The position numbers and the translations under genes were made by a program. From Eutreptiella sp. 'Long Island Sound 2002' (taxonomy: Eukaryota > Euglenozoa > Euglenophyceae > Eutreptiales > Eutreptiaceae): a stretch of 64,000 nt of DNA. Of the stretch, positions 30,561 to 42,555 are shown piece by piece; positions within the stretch are counted from its first letter, which is position 1, and the number at the start of each line of letters is the position of its first letter. Below the pieces are notes generated by a model, which saw nothing but the letters and a program-made list of their open reading frames with translations, was not told the DNA's origin and searched no databases. Location of the stretch: positions 1,178,001-1,242,000 of the forward strand of contig OZ038381.1 in assembly GCA_964036045.1 (NCBI GenBank). The letters are read 5' to 3'.

Positions 30561-31788
30561 GTGTGCATGCACGACTATGCACGATCACGTGGGCAAACCT
30601 GCCCATCTCCGCAACAATCTTGACTCCACCAGGGGGTGGCCCCGCCTGGGCGTACCTACCTTACCTACCGCTGGGAAGTGAAGCAAGGAGAGAAAACAAA
30701 AGGGGCGCACGCGAAGAACGTTGCTATGCACTTGTGTGTATGACTAATCACCCTGATCTGACGGCTAATCATCTGCAATCTTTCTAATCAATCCCTCTAC
30801 CGCGTTCTATCGTGGTTATCGTTGTTAACGCTGCTACACGACTCGGTCACGGAGACTCGAGACGAGCAATGTGTATGCGGCATGCAAGACGAGCATACCT
30901 GTAGTTTATACCTGATTCATTGAAGTCTTTTCAATTGATTTTCGAATTCTTGAATTTTTGAAGCTTCTATTAGTGTGGGTGGAATCTGTACGTTTGTTTA
31001 TTAATGTGTGTCTCGTCATTTTTAAGACTACGTGATACATACGTTTATAATTCCATTATTTTTCCATTTTCCGGCGCTTCGCTAGGAGCCGCTCCTGCGC
31101 GCCGCCATTTTGTACGTATGAATTTCTGGACTTAAAAAAAATCCAGAGATGACTATAATTTCTATAAAAATGTGCTGAAGATGCACAATTGGATTCTGCT
31201 CAGGTGTGTCGTTTCAGAAAAATTCTGCGCCGTCATTTGACGGATTTCGGTGTCGTCGCTTCGTTTTTGCGTGGATTCGTCCATAATTCTCCCATTCCTG
31301 CCTCTGCAGATACCCACGCGCAGCCTCGCTGAGTAGGCCGTGTTCGGGCCGAAACGCAGGTGCCTGGAGAGACTGAGCAGAACCAAGACCCCACCAAGGG
31401 GCAAATTAATTTCTTTTCGACTCCCTACGCCCTAAGACAGGTCACAGGTCGCCAGCAGGTTTACGAGAACCCATGCGAGTGTGTATAATGTGTCTTGCGT
31501 TTGGGTTGTGTCGACGCTGCGTCTTGGAGGAAGGGATGCATATGCACATGTTTGGCATGCTCCCAATCTAACCCAACCAAGCCACAGGAGCCCCGGCAGC
31601 GCCAAGAGCGCTGAGTCTTCTGTAGGAAACTGTACAATCAGAGCAGCAAAAGGACGCCAGCCATGGTGAGCGCCCATTTTTCGGTGTGAGGGAGACTGTA
31701 GGTATTTTAAAGTAGATGTGGAAACCAAGGAAAGGCCAAGAAAAATTCCCTTTTTCCTAAAATGCGACAGTGGTGGCCACCACAGCAC
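30561..31788. other. 3' region of A, no gene recognised
   Basis: Non-coding sequence of element A between the shared block and the polypurine tract, A/T-rich at 30900-31200. I see no envelope-like frame or other domain. Confidence 0.5.
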
Positions 31789-31796
31789 AAGGGGGG
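31789..31796 (+). promoter_or_regulatory. Polypurine tract of A
   Basis: AAGGGGGG directly precedes the 3' LTR (AGTAAG...), the expected site for plus-strand priming. Confidence 0.85.
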
Positions 31797-32613
31797 AGTA
31801 AGAAAAAGTGCTTTTCCATTGCTTTGGGACATACTCTAGTTGTATTAGAGATGCACTGAGCATCCATGCATTTTTATCTTAGTATTGGTCCAGCCAAAAG
31901 TGGTGAGAACACATTTTGACCTATGGAACCAAACACCCAATCAGGATATTGAGTGGACCCCTTAATCCCCTTTCAATCAGAAGTAAAACATCTTTTCCTG
32001 AGTTGACTGAGTACTGACATACCTAAGGTAGAACCTATGAATTTATCTATGTTTTTCCATGAATACTTATCTGCCCTAGTGGTATGCACCATAGGGGGTT
32101 AGGCACCTCTTTTTGAGAGGTCCTGGGTTCAATTCCCGGTCAGCCTAACTAAGTAGGAAGATCCCAACTAAGTAGGAAGATCCCATGTGACATGGCAGTG
32201 ACCTCATCGCCACATACCATGCCACCTCAGCACATATGGGAGCCAAAACAAAGAGTGCACATCTCCTAAGATGGCACTATGGAGAGAGAGTGATCCTGAG
32301 GCAGTTTTCTAACTCTTTTCCCAAAACATTTCAGCTATCTCTGTGAATATGCATTCATTTGTATCCTGAGTTGCAGTTTCTGTGAATACCTAATCATCTT
32401 TCACTGTTTACACTGCAGCCCTTCATGCTTTGATCCTGAATTACCTTCTCCTTGCATACTATTGGCTTGGGCTATCCTGGATTGAGTTGGCTTTACTGTA
32501 TTTCAACAAACAAAAGCTTTTCATCATCCAAAACCAGCAGCAGGACACCCTACAGCAACAACAAGCAGCAGGAGAAGCAAAAACACAGTGCTGAAAACAC
32601 TATAAACTTTTCT
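31797..32613 (+). repeat. 3' LTR of element A
   Basis: It matches 21176-21992 with two substitutions and no indel. TCTAG follows at 32614-32618. The tRNA-like boxes recur at 32072-32082 and 32126-32136. Confidence 0.95.
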
Positions 32614-32618
32614 TCTAG

Positions 32619-34372
32619 GGTCCTACGCACACTCAGGTCCTCCGTCCACTGCATCCCTGCCAAGACGACTACGACCTGAGTATCCAACCCCAAGGGCTCC
32701 CGAAGTGGAGCCAACACGAGTCGAAGAACACCATCCAAGGCCAACCTACGGTGCCCTGGATCAAACGGCCGAGCTGCTGGCCAAATTCCTGTCTGGATCA
32801 GAAGATCCAGATGTGACGGCCTTATCAGAGGCCATTAAGGCTAAACTGGGTATTGCAGAACCCTTACCCAAGCCTGAGTTCCTCTCTCTCTCTCCAGGGC
32901 TGAGTACCCTGGCCGAAGATCTCAAGAGATCGAGGGTCTCAAGGCTGTTGCCTAAGGTTACCTGCCCCAGCCCCTTTCACCCCCGTACCAGGACTGTGCC
33001 TATGGCGGATCTACAGGACGTGCCTGTCACAGAGAGTGAGAGAAGAGGGCTGTCAGCCCTGGCCCCTCTTGCCGGCGTGTCGCCTACAGGCCTAACTCCG
33101 GGGGGTGGGAAGACGGGCAGACCAATTGCCCAGGCGAACATCCAGCTGGAACTGCCGGAGTTCGACCCCAAAAATCTGCCTGAATGGGCAGAAGAATTTG
33201 CGGAGTTCCTTTTGTTGACTGGCCAATCCCATGTGGATGTGGCCACCGAATGTTCACTGCTAAAACGCTCTTGCAAAAAGAAATTTTTGCAAAAACAGGT
33301 CAAACAGATTGTGAAAACCTGTTCTACCTGGGCGGAGGTACTCCTGAGGTTAGAGAAAACATTTCCAGTCTATGAGACTGACCTCAGCGTACGCACACAG
33401 ATCGAGGAGCTACCTATGCTCCCGGAGTTTCCATCCGCTGCGCGATTTTCTGAGTATGTGTGCGACTTGGAGTACTTATTTTCGAGGATGAATGTGGGCT
33501 CCTACGGAGCCACTGAGCCCCACCTGTGGCTCATGAGTAAGATCCCCCAGCGTACGTGGGATGATTGCCGCTCCACCTCTGAGAGGAAGAGCAGGACCCA
33601 CTCGTATGATACACTGGTGGATCTCTTGATTGAGCTAGCTCTTGAGAGAGAGAACGACTCCCACATGGAGAAGTTCCTCAAGAAGCATTTGGGACGAGGT
33701 GGTACCCCTACCCCCGAACGTGGCGAAGGGAAGGGGCATAAAAATCCCACTAACACCAACCAGGGAGGCGGTAAAGGGAGGGGCAACCTACGTGCCATGA
33801 ACGAGGTTCCAACTGATGCAGGCACACCCCCCCTGTTTTACTGCCGACCTGTCAATGACAAGGGGGGACCTTGTCATGCCTCTGACTGCGATCTCCGCAG
33901 TGGCTGTATGCTGCAGATGAAACGTCAGCAGCATACTAAAGATGGGAAAACTGTGACCCATCAGGACCACTTCAGGTGTACCATCACCTGTGGTTACTGT
34001 GGCAAACGTCGTCACTATGAGGACGAATGCCACATCAAGAAACGCGAGAGTGACAAACTCAAGCGTCAGGAGGCGGAGCGCCAGAAGACCCCGACGCCCG
34101 CCAGAAATCCCCCGAATGGGGATAAAGGTAAAGGAGGTGGCAAGGGGGGTGGTAAGACTGGACCCCCTAACCCCCAGAGGCGCTCATCAGCGCCCGTTGC
34201 TACACCTACTCCTGCTGCCACACCCGCTCCCGCCGCAGGTGTCCCCCAGAAGCGCCCCCAAGGGGATAACGCTACCCCTGAGGGGAATAATTCTAAGAAG
34301 AGGCGCTTGGCCTGGATGGCCAAGTCCCTCATGGCTGCAGGAGTGGATGTGAAATTCCCTGATGAGGAATAG
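32619..34372 (+). pseudogene. gag: gag of element B, 3' part
   Basis: It continues the frame broken at 21175. It holds a capsid-like region aligned with A gag (LPEFDPKNLPEWAEEFAEFL, then KLLQKQVKQIV-type helices and LMSKIPQRTWDDCR), a HASDC segment, a CCHC knuckle (CGYCGKRRHYEDEC) and a Lys/Gly/Pro-rich tail. It ends in TAG followed in frame by pol, with context TAG-GGG. A GTG at 32705 is only an internal codon. Apart from the A insertion this half has no visible lesion. Confidence 0.9.
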
Positions 34373-37300
34373 GGGGGCGGCTCCGAAGAGGAGGACTTGG
34401 TTTTCTGGATCCTCGTGAAAATCGGGGATCAGGTTTTTCGAGCAGTGCTTGATACCGGTGCAACACTTTCCATAGTGGCCCGGCGCCTGCTTAAAACTTT
34501 CAGGAAGACTAAGACTGTGGCCATAAGAGTAGGGGATGGGCGTACCATCCATTCCTTTTGGGGGGGTCGATGTGACCATATGTCTGGGCGACGAAACCGT
34601 GACCCAACACTGCAGAGTGTTGGACACCGACGCCTTTGACATTGTCATTGGCACTGACTTTCTAAGAAGAAACCCCCAGGTTAAAATGCTGTCCCTACAG
34701 CGTCCTTACTCTTTGCACTGCGACTTTGGCAGTGGGCTATTCTCCGTTCCTTTGGAGCTGTCAGGACGAAAAGAGTCTGGGCTGCGCTACGCAGCCAAGA
34801 CGAACTATCGTACTGAAAACTACCAACTGGCCCGTCATGTTCTCGAAAATGGACTGGCGGCCCTTCAGGTAAACCTGGATGAGATCCAGGTGGAATTGTT
34901 TGCGAGCCAACAACAGCACATCATGCAGTTGTACTGCTCGAAACAAATGAACAATGCTTTCCGTTTCTTCTGGAAAGCAATGGGCCTAGCGTATGCTAAC
35001 CCTCCCTTCTCCCTGCTCGCGAAGGTTCTAACCAAGATCGCTTATGAGGGAGGAAGGGTTGTTATGTGCACCCCTGACTGGGGTTGCTCTGGTGAACATG
35101 CTTACTGGCACCGTATGCTTGACCGAATGACCGTGGGAAGAGTGCAACTCCCCGACGGCCCCATCTATGTGCCTGAGGACTCAGACACAGCTATGCAGGC
35201 CCCTGAGTGGGCCAGTTTCCTGTCCATCATCGATGGATCTCTCAATCCTGTACCCCTGTGTGACCTGGACCAGGTGCTACTAAAAGAGGTCATGGCCGAA
35301 AATCGAGGCCTGACCCTTTATGATCTCAAAAATCGATCTCCTGAGCACCTATCTGCCACACTTACAGGGTGTGAGTCTCCTGATGACTATCTGGAACCTG
35401 CAGCTGTAAAAGAGGATGCTGACGACCAACTGTCTGAGATCGCCAGCACTATTCCCTCTGTTGATCCCAGCTGTGTTGACCTAAAACATAGTGCTTTCCT
35501 AGCCCAGCTGTTGCTAGAGGAGGTAGATCTAGAGTCAACCTCTGAACCCGCTTCCTCTGTTGGGAAACCAGTGCTACACATGCAGCCTGTGCACACAGGT
35601 GAACCCGTGGCCCAGAGTACTGATGCTCTGGCACGGCCTGCTGCTAATAACATGCCCTTGTCTGAGCATGACACGCAAGAACTCCGACGGCTGTTGTACC
35701 TGAAGGCCGAAGGTATTGAGCGCCAAGAGCGGCTGCAATACCTCAGACAGACCTGGAAATACTCCATCTGGTCTGAGGAGGACGATGAGTTCTATACGCT
35801 GCCTGATCCTGAGATACCTCTAGTGTACTCTCTACACTATGGGCAGCAATGTCCCCCTGAGTGGGACGATGGTACTGTACCTGCCGAAACTGCCGATCGG
35901 CATAAAAAGAAAGAACATGGAAAAAGCAACCTCCATGCTGAGGAGGATTTCCTTCAGAAAGTCGAGAGTCTTAACCTTGACCCCCGCCTGAAGACACTGC
36001 TTATAACCTATGAGGAGGTGTTCGGCGCCTTGCCGCCTCCCCTATCTTGCAAAAAACTGGTCCAGATGGACCTGAAATTGAAACCAGAATTTGAAAAGAC
36101 GCGAGTGAGGCGTCGTCCCTATCCCGCTCCACAGGAACAGGTTGAAGAAATCGAGCGCCAGATCCAAGAATGCATTGATGCTGGCCTCGTTGAAGAGTAC
36201 AAAAATGGGGACTATCCCCATCACTGCAGCCCCTGTTTCCTTGTTGCTAAACCAGGGTCGACTGCTCTACGTCTTGTTGTAGACTATGGTGAGGTCAACA
36301 AGAAAACCCAGAACCACTCAGGGAGTATTCCTAACATGGAAAACACCCTGGAGCGTATTGCCAAATGCAGGTATAAGACCAAAATGGACAAACGCTCTGG
36401 TTTCTGGCAGGTTGACCTAACCGCCGCAGCCCAGGAGCTGCTTGCCTTTATAACCCCTAAGGGTCGTGTCTTCAAGTGGAAGGTTATGCCTTTCGGGGTG
36501 GCTAACGCCCCAGCGCTCTTCCAGGAGCTTATGAACAAAATTTTGTACATACTGAGGCGCAGGCCTCTAGTACAAGAGTTGATTTCTCGGGGTGCAGAAA
36601 TGGAGGCTCACATCGACGACGTGAGTTTGGGTACTAATACCAAAGAGGACCATGTCCTTCTCCTCCGTGAATTCTTCACTGTTTGTCAAGAAAACCATCT
36701 CCGAATCAAACTCGAAAAATGTGAGTTCATGAAAGAGGAGATGGAGTATTTGGGTTTCGACGTGGGGTATGGCTGGTGGAAACCAGCCGCGTCCAAGATG
36801 CAGCCCCTACAGGACATGCAGATTCGCGATGACCCTAAGAAGGGTCTACACGATGTGAGGAGTTTTGTGGGCGCCTGTAATTTCTATCGGCGTCACATCC
36901 ACAATTTTACTTACTCCTCTGCACCCCTCACTGACCTAATCAAGAAAACTACTCCCTGGAGGTGGACCTCCAGAGAGGAAGAGTGTTTCCAAGAGTTGAA
37001 GAAGAAGATTGCCTCCTCCAACTGCCTGGGAGTTCCCCGCCCTGAGGGCGAGATAGTCCTGATCACTGATGCCAGTGATGTAGGGGGGGGAGGTACGATC
37101 TATCAATGGCAGGAGCTTAACCCCGCTGAGCTAACCCACTGCCATTATCGTACTACTGGACTGAACCGTGATGGTTCGTTGAAACATGACTATCCTACCA
37201 GTGAGTGGCGACTGGTCCCACTGGGACACTGGAATTGGAAGTGGAACCAAGCGCGTTCCAACTACAGCACCTATGACCAGGAACTCCTGGCCGGTATGTT

Positions 37301-39176
37301 GGTGCTATCTTCACAATCCCGACTCCTGGGGTCTAACCCTATTGTCTGGCTGTGTGACCAGGAGCCTGTGAAGTCTTTTCAGAAGGGCCCACCACCAGAA
37401 AAAGCGAAGCTAAAACGGTGGTGGACTTACCTGAGCCAGTTCAGGCTGACAGTGCATCATATCCCCGGGATTAAGAATGAACTGTCTGACTATATATCGC
37501 GCAACAACTTCGATGCGCTTATTGGTGAGAGCTCTGAGGCGCTCGCCAAAGAGGCTTTCCAGCGTATGGATGTCCAGCTTGACCTGTCCATGCGCACTGC
37601 TGGAATCCTGGAGGGTTGGAGTCTAACCGACTATCAGTCAGAGTATGAAGAAATTCTCCAAACCCTCAACACTGGTCTCAAACCCCGTGTCATTGACGGG
37701 CACCAGTGGTATAAAAACAATCAGTACCTCTTCTACGAGGACCGAATTGTGGTGCCTGAGGCACGACTGGATGGGTGCCTACAGTGGTCCCATCTCAGTT
37801 CTGGTCACACTGGCGCTAATCGCTCAGTGGACTTCTTCCGTGAGTGTTTCTACTCTAGTCTAACCCTGACTGAACTGAGGTCGCGTATGCAGACCATTGT
37901 GGATGCTTGTGGCTGTCATGCCAGCAAGCAGAGCGACAGTAGGGATAGGGGTCTAATATCCAGCTTACCCATACCTTATTGTGCTAACTCTCTTCTCTAC
38001 GTGGATTACATCCACGGCTTACCACGCTTTGGCGGCTATGATAGTTGCCTCGTGGTCACCTGTGGTCTATCTCGCTTCACCCGTGTGTTCCCTTGCAATA
38101 AGAAAATCACAGGTGAGCAGACTGTAAAAATGTTGGTCGAACAATGGTTCGAACCCTATGGAGCACCTAAACAGGTGCACTCTGATGAAGATGTACGCAT
38201 CCGCAGTGACACTGGGTGGTACAAACGAGTGCTAAATGCCCTCAACGTGGAGGTAACCACAGGTGTGCCCTACACTCACACGTCTAACCCTCTCTGTGAG
38301 AGACAGAACCGTGTGGTGGAGCAAAACTTAAGAATCCTGATGAAACAGGAACGCACCAAGGACTGGGTACGCCTAGTGCCCTGGGCAGTTCTGTCCATGA
38401 ACTCACAGCGGAGCTCTTCTACGGGTTTCACCCCCAACGAACTGTTCCATGGAGGACGACCTGCTTGGTTCTTCAAAACCCCCTTTCCTGAGGACTTCAA
38501 GAGTCCTGTGGGAGATTGGCTAGAACACAAGCAGTCTCTGGCTAACCAGGCTGGTACTAACCTGAGGCACATTCGTGACCGTGAACAGAGCCGACGGAAC
38601 CGCCTACGGCGACCTGCCAGCTTCAAAGTTGGTGACCTTGTTTTGGTACACCATTCACGCCTACCCTCCTGGCCACGTAACTGCCTACAGGACCCTTACT
38701 TTGGACCCTATCGTATCATCAGGATAGATGGATCCAGGATCCATGTCAGGTGCAGTCCACTTCTAGGTGGTGAACTGCTATGTGCTCCTAAGCAGTTGAG
38801 GCACTATCACTCCCCTGACGACTTGTCTTGGGATGAGTGGCGCCTCAGCGACAGTGAGATTGAACGTATAGACCTAGAGAACGCTGCCAGTCCAGAGGAG
38901 GCAGACGAACTCGAAGAGATGACTGCCGATGAGATGGCAGTCGATGGTTACTACGTGGTTGCAGGTATTGCTCGCCACGAGTATAAACAGGGCTGGAAAT
39001 TCCTTACCCTGTGGGATGGCTATGGGTTGTCCGAGGCGACCTGGGAACCTATGTCAGCCTTCATACAACCAGATGGGAGTATCAACCCCATCTTCCGCAC
39101 TTACCTCGTTGAGAACAACGAGGGGCAGCTCCTAACCCGTGCTGAGACTATGTCCCAGCGTAAGAAGCGAAACTAA
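34373..39176 (+). pseudogene. pol: pol of element B: protease (frameshifted), DIRS/Dam-like module, RT, RNase H, integrase, chromodomain
   Basis: In frame after the gag TAG it reads GGGSEEEDLVFW and the protease LDTGATLSIVA. At the T4G7 run (34556-34566) one extra base shifts the frame, and the main frame to 39176 resumes at FGGVDVTICLGDE. Then follow DFLRRN, a module with VELFASQQQHIMQLY, YANPPFSLLAKVL and CTPDWG (34893-35180), the RT with HIDDV (36609-36620), RNase H (TDASDVGGGG, YDQELLAG), a DD35E integrase (LYVDYI, SDEDV, CERQ), FGPYRII, and a fused chromodomain (GYYVVAGIARHEYKQGWKFL, then ATWEPMSAF). Most of pol is intact. The shift could be a mutation or a homopolymer sequencing error. 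Confidence 0.93.
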
Positions 39177-39530
39177 TTACCCTGTGTCAGTCTACTGACC
39201 CTGTCTGTGCCCTGCAGACCCACGCCTATGGTTTCCAGCGTGAGCCAGGTGGCCGCTTATCAAGATTGCAGCCACCCAGCGAGTGTTTGCCTTGTTGACC
39301 ATGTGTTGCATGGGTACTGCCCTAATGTAATGACCTTGGTGAGCCAACGAAGAACGGTGGCTTTCTACACCAGGGGGGAATGACAAGCAAGGTGTTATGA
39401 GGCAAGGTGTGTCTTCCCTCCTTGGGGACAAGCGAGCCCACAGTTAGGACCCCTGACTGGTCCAGACCCATGGGGTTCTACCCTTCCTTACAGGGTTTAC
39501 CATACCCCTAAGTGTGCTACGTATGTCTGT
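39177..39530. other. Start of B 3' region, no gene recognised
   Basis: A B-specific stretch between the pol stop and the block shared with A. No coding or structural signal is seen. Confidence 0.5.
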
Positions 39531-40559
39531 GTGAGTGTGCTAGTCCTAAGGTCCTGAGAGCAAGCCGCAGAAGTGGTGTCCTAATTATACCCAAGTCTGC
39601 GCCCTTGCTGAACCTGGAGGGTTGGCTTATTGATGCCACGGGGTACGCCCCGGGTCTCCCCTCCCCTATGCGCCCAATTTCTGTGCTGGCGCAAAACCTT
39701 GGGGGAATACCCAGCGTGCTAATCCAGGTATTGTTTTCCCTACCTATCTGTCTACTACAGGGAGGGGTGGCCAAAAGCTATGAAGGCATGCAAAACGCCG
39801 TTTTGCTATGTGGCCAAAACACTGACCTAACCACTGCCACAGCCCACCAACCCCGCTAAAATTGCAGGAAAAGGGTGGGACAGTGACACACCCCCTACAG
39901 GTCCTACACACCCTACAGTGGCACCATCCTGGTGGGCGAGCACTGGGCAACTGGCTCTAGCCCCCACTCAGGACTACCACTCCTACACGCACACTCTACT
40001 GGGCGTTGCGAAGGTGAAGGTCTCTTGGGTCCTAGCGACCCTCCTGTGAAATGGCAAGAGAACACAGCGCTCCTAAGCAGCTGTGGCCTAACAGGGGACG
40101 CCACAACGCGTTTCCCCTGCTAGGGCTTGGAGGGAAGGGGTGCTCTCGTTGCTTGCACAGCGCAGATGTCGTTGAGGTCGGACTGTCCTCGCCAGTACTG
40201 GCTGAGGCACAGTGATTTGATTTGTGATCAGCGCCCCTGTTTTGCTGGGGCAGAAAAATGGTAGCCGCCGAAGGCAGCTGCTGCGTGCACCAATCACCCT
40301 TAACCTCTCCCACCTGTACAAAAGAGGCAGATGAAGGGGCGTTTGCGACTGTGGAACCAAGCCACACTCCAGGTATTATACCCTTCTCAGTGTGACCTAT
40401 AATACGCTGTTCGCAAACACGCTGCAGATGCAGCTACTCGTGTCAAGCAAGCAAGCTTTAAGAAACTCCTCGGGTTCTCTTAAAGAACGTACCGAGGAGC
40501 CTCTGGGTAACCTAAACAAGGTTTACCGTGCGCAATTCGCGTGGCCTACCCTTTAATGC
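39531..40559 (+). repeat. 3' non-coding block of B shared with A
   Basis: Counterpart of 29551-30560. It starts GTGAGTGTGCTAGTCCTAAG and ends near GTGGCCTACCCTTTAATGC. Confidence 0.85.
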
Positions 40560-41775
40560 ATCATGTGCACGCAGGGAAGGGAGGCTTAACCACAGACTCA
40601 ACCAGGAGGTGAGCTCCTCCTGGGCTAACCTACCTTACTCACCATGCATCGTGTGAATGCCGCATTGAAACGAACACGAAACAAACCTAAGCGTTTTAAG
40701 CAACTCAACTTGAACGCCACGGCCGCACACGAACAAACGCTTACCTGTGAAGAAGGAAACAAGGGTGAATTAAGGATACAGGTGAAGCGATACAGCGTGT
40801 GGATGCCTAGATTAGGCACATGCATCGCGAGCACAGCGCATATTCTAACCCTACGTGCGCGCTGCGCGCTCCATTCGCATCACATACCTTTCATTCCTGC
40901 TTTCACCTGTGCAGAGCACGAGAGATGAACACCCGACCCCCCAACGAGCACAGCGTTGACAACCCTAACGTTTTGACGGAACAACCAACACGAGCACAAT
41001 GCGTAAGTGTGAAGTGACACAGACATACCTGAGAGACGGGTTGTTGAACTGCTCTGTGGTGTGGGCTGGTTTTGAATGCTTTACTCTGAAGTTTATAAAA
41101 ATTTTGATGCAACGGTGCAAAAATTTTCTTTAAAACTTTAAAAACTACGGCTCATACCTTCTTTTCCAAAAGCCGTTTTCGCTTGCGCAACCCTTTTCTT
41201 GGCGTCCGCTTCCTTTGCGCTTGTCTGCGTCTTTAAGTTATGTGTAAAAATGACGATTTCCCGCGTGGTTTCGTCGATTTTCAACGATTTCACTTGCTAA
41301 ATCGCAACCCCTTCCGCAAAACCGCAGGAATCACTCCCTGCTGGTTCCATTTGCTATTTTTTCCAGCTCCTGGGGGTTTGTGTCCTCCATTGGGAGTATT
41401 GCTCCGCCCTGGCCCTTGGTCAGGACGTTTACTAAAACGCTGTTTATACGGCGATAACCGTCCGCATTAGAGCGTTCGACTGTACCCTAGTGGACAGACA
41501 CATGTGCTCTGGACAGGGAGTCCTGGGTTCAATTCCCACTGCCCCCACACTTTTTCCAAAAGTTTTCGCCGCACGCCGGCGACTTTTGAGGAATGCCCCT
41601 TCGAAGGGACATCATTCACGGTACACTACACTGTTTTTCAAGGGTCCCTACAGTGTGATAGGCTTCTATGAAGTGATGACAATGTTTTTGGTAAGTTTAA
41701 TGCATTTTTTAAGGTAAATTTGGGAATATTTCAGCCTTTTTCCTTGGTCCTACTAGCTTCATGAACTAGTACTCC
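40560..41775. other. Rest of B 3' region, no protein gene recognised
   Basis: Non-coding sequence up to the polypurine tract. The only structured item is the tRNA-like segment at 41483-41546. Confidence 0.5.
41483..41546 (+). other. tRNA-like segment in B 3' region
   Basis: TACCCTAGTGG (41483-41493, A-box-like) and GGTTCAATTCC (41526-41536, B-box-like) occur within TCCTGGGTTCAATTCCCACT. The T-arm sequence is nearly that of the A LTR segment, although the surrounding sequence differs. There is no closing acceptor stem. Confidence 0.45.
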
Positions 41776-41782
41776 AGGGGGG
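41776..41782 (+). promoter_or_regulatory. Polypurine tract of B
   Basis: AGGGGGG directly precedes the 3' LTR start AGTAAG. Confidence 0.85.
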
Positions 41783-42499
41783 AGTAAGAAAAAGTCACTG
41801 CCATGTCTTTCTTGGAGGGCTTGATCCAGGCAAAGCCCCCCTTAAAACCCTTTGTTGATGCTGAGACTAACTTAAGTGTTTTTATCTCTCTTTTGTAGCC
41901 TAAAGTACACTTTCTCAAGGTAACTAGGGTTGTGACCCTAGCCCCCCCCATGAAGTTCACCCCTACCACTCAACTGAGCGGAGGTACCTTCCTTCATGGA
42001 GGTCATACCAAAATAAATCAGGCATTTCGTGCTTGTAGGCCTTGGAGGTTAAGCCTAAGTGGTCTCCCACCCCAAGACCCCTATACTCAATTGTTTCTAC
42101 CACTTATTGTGGTCCTACTTTGTAACTGTTTCTGAATTCAGTTGCTTGGCCAAGTCATTTTCTGTGTGGTCCTGACATCTATGCCCCTCAGTCCTAACCA
42201 GCACCATTTCACCCAAAAGAGTGCACATGAAGTGCCTATTGCAACCTCTGAGGCTAGAGTCTGACCAATTTTCATATAAAACCTTTTGTATTATCCATTT
42301 GAGATTGAATCTATGTGCATATACCTGCTTTGTCTATCTGCAGCCCTTCTGTGTTACACTGGATTCCAAAACCAATCATTGATTCGATCCATATTCAGTC
42401 CTTGCTCTACTTGCTGCTTTGGTTTGGGGTTTTCAACTACAAAACCAACTTGCAGGAATACATCAAAAGACCTAGGGCATAATTCAAGGACATCTTTCT
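41783..42499 (+). repeat. 3' LTR of element B
   Basis: It pairs with 19957-20673 and ends ACATCTTTCT. The target duplication CCATT follows at 42500-42504. Confidence 0.95.
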
Positions 42500-42504
42500 C
42501 CATT

Positions 42505-42555
42505 CGGTTGAATTTGGATTTTGATGTGGTGAATTTGGTCATTTTGATGTCTTGA
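42505..42555 (+). pseudogene. ORF interrupted by retrotransposon B, 3' part
   Basis: RLNLDFDVVNLVILMS then TGA. It is in frame with 19786-19956 once element B and one CCATT are removed. No domain is recognised. Confidence 0.3.

Larger units (their letters stand above)
21176..32613 (+). mobile_element. Ty3-type LTR retrotransposon A, nested in B
   Basis: Complete element of 11438 bp: 817-bp LTRs (21176-21992 and 31797-32613) with two differences (21315/31936 and 21711/32332), primer-binding site, gag (22091), pol (24593-29197), chromodomain frame (29198-29521), a 2.3-kb 3' non-coding region and a polypurine tract. TCTAG flanks both sides (21171-21175 and 32614-32618). It is in the same orientation as B. 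The near-identical LTRs show that it inserted recently. A stop codon separates integrase from chromodomain. Confidence 0.96.
19957..42499 (+). mobile_element. Ty3-type LTR retrotransposon B (host of nested element A)
   Basis: It is bounded by 717-bp LTRs (19957-20673 and 41783-42499) and the 5-bp target duplication CCATT (19952-19956 and 42500-42504). Its own order is LTR, primer-binding site, gag, protease, DIRS/Dam-like module, RT, RNase H, integrase, chromodomain, long 3' region with a tRNA-like sequence, polypurine tract, LTR. Element A (21176-32613) sits inside gag. The two LTRs differ at one internal position (20203 A, 42029 G) and at the last base, so the insertion is recent. The protease frame carries a one-base shift. 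Confidence 0.95.

Noticed and set aside
32705-34372. B gag taken as a complete gene starting at GTG 32705
   Set aside because: The frame is open back to the target duplication at 32614 and continues from 21175 once element A is removed, so 32705 is an internal Val codon.
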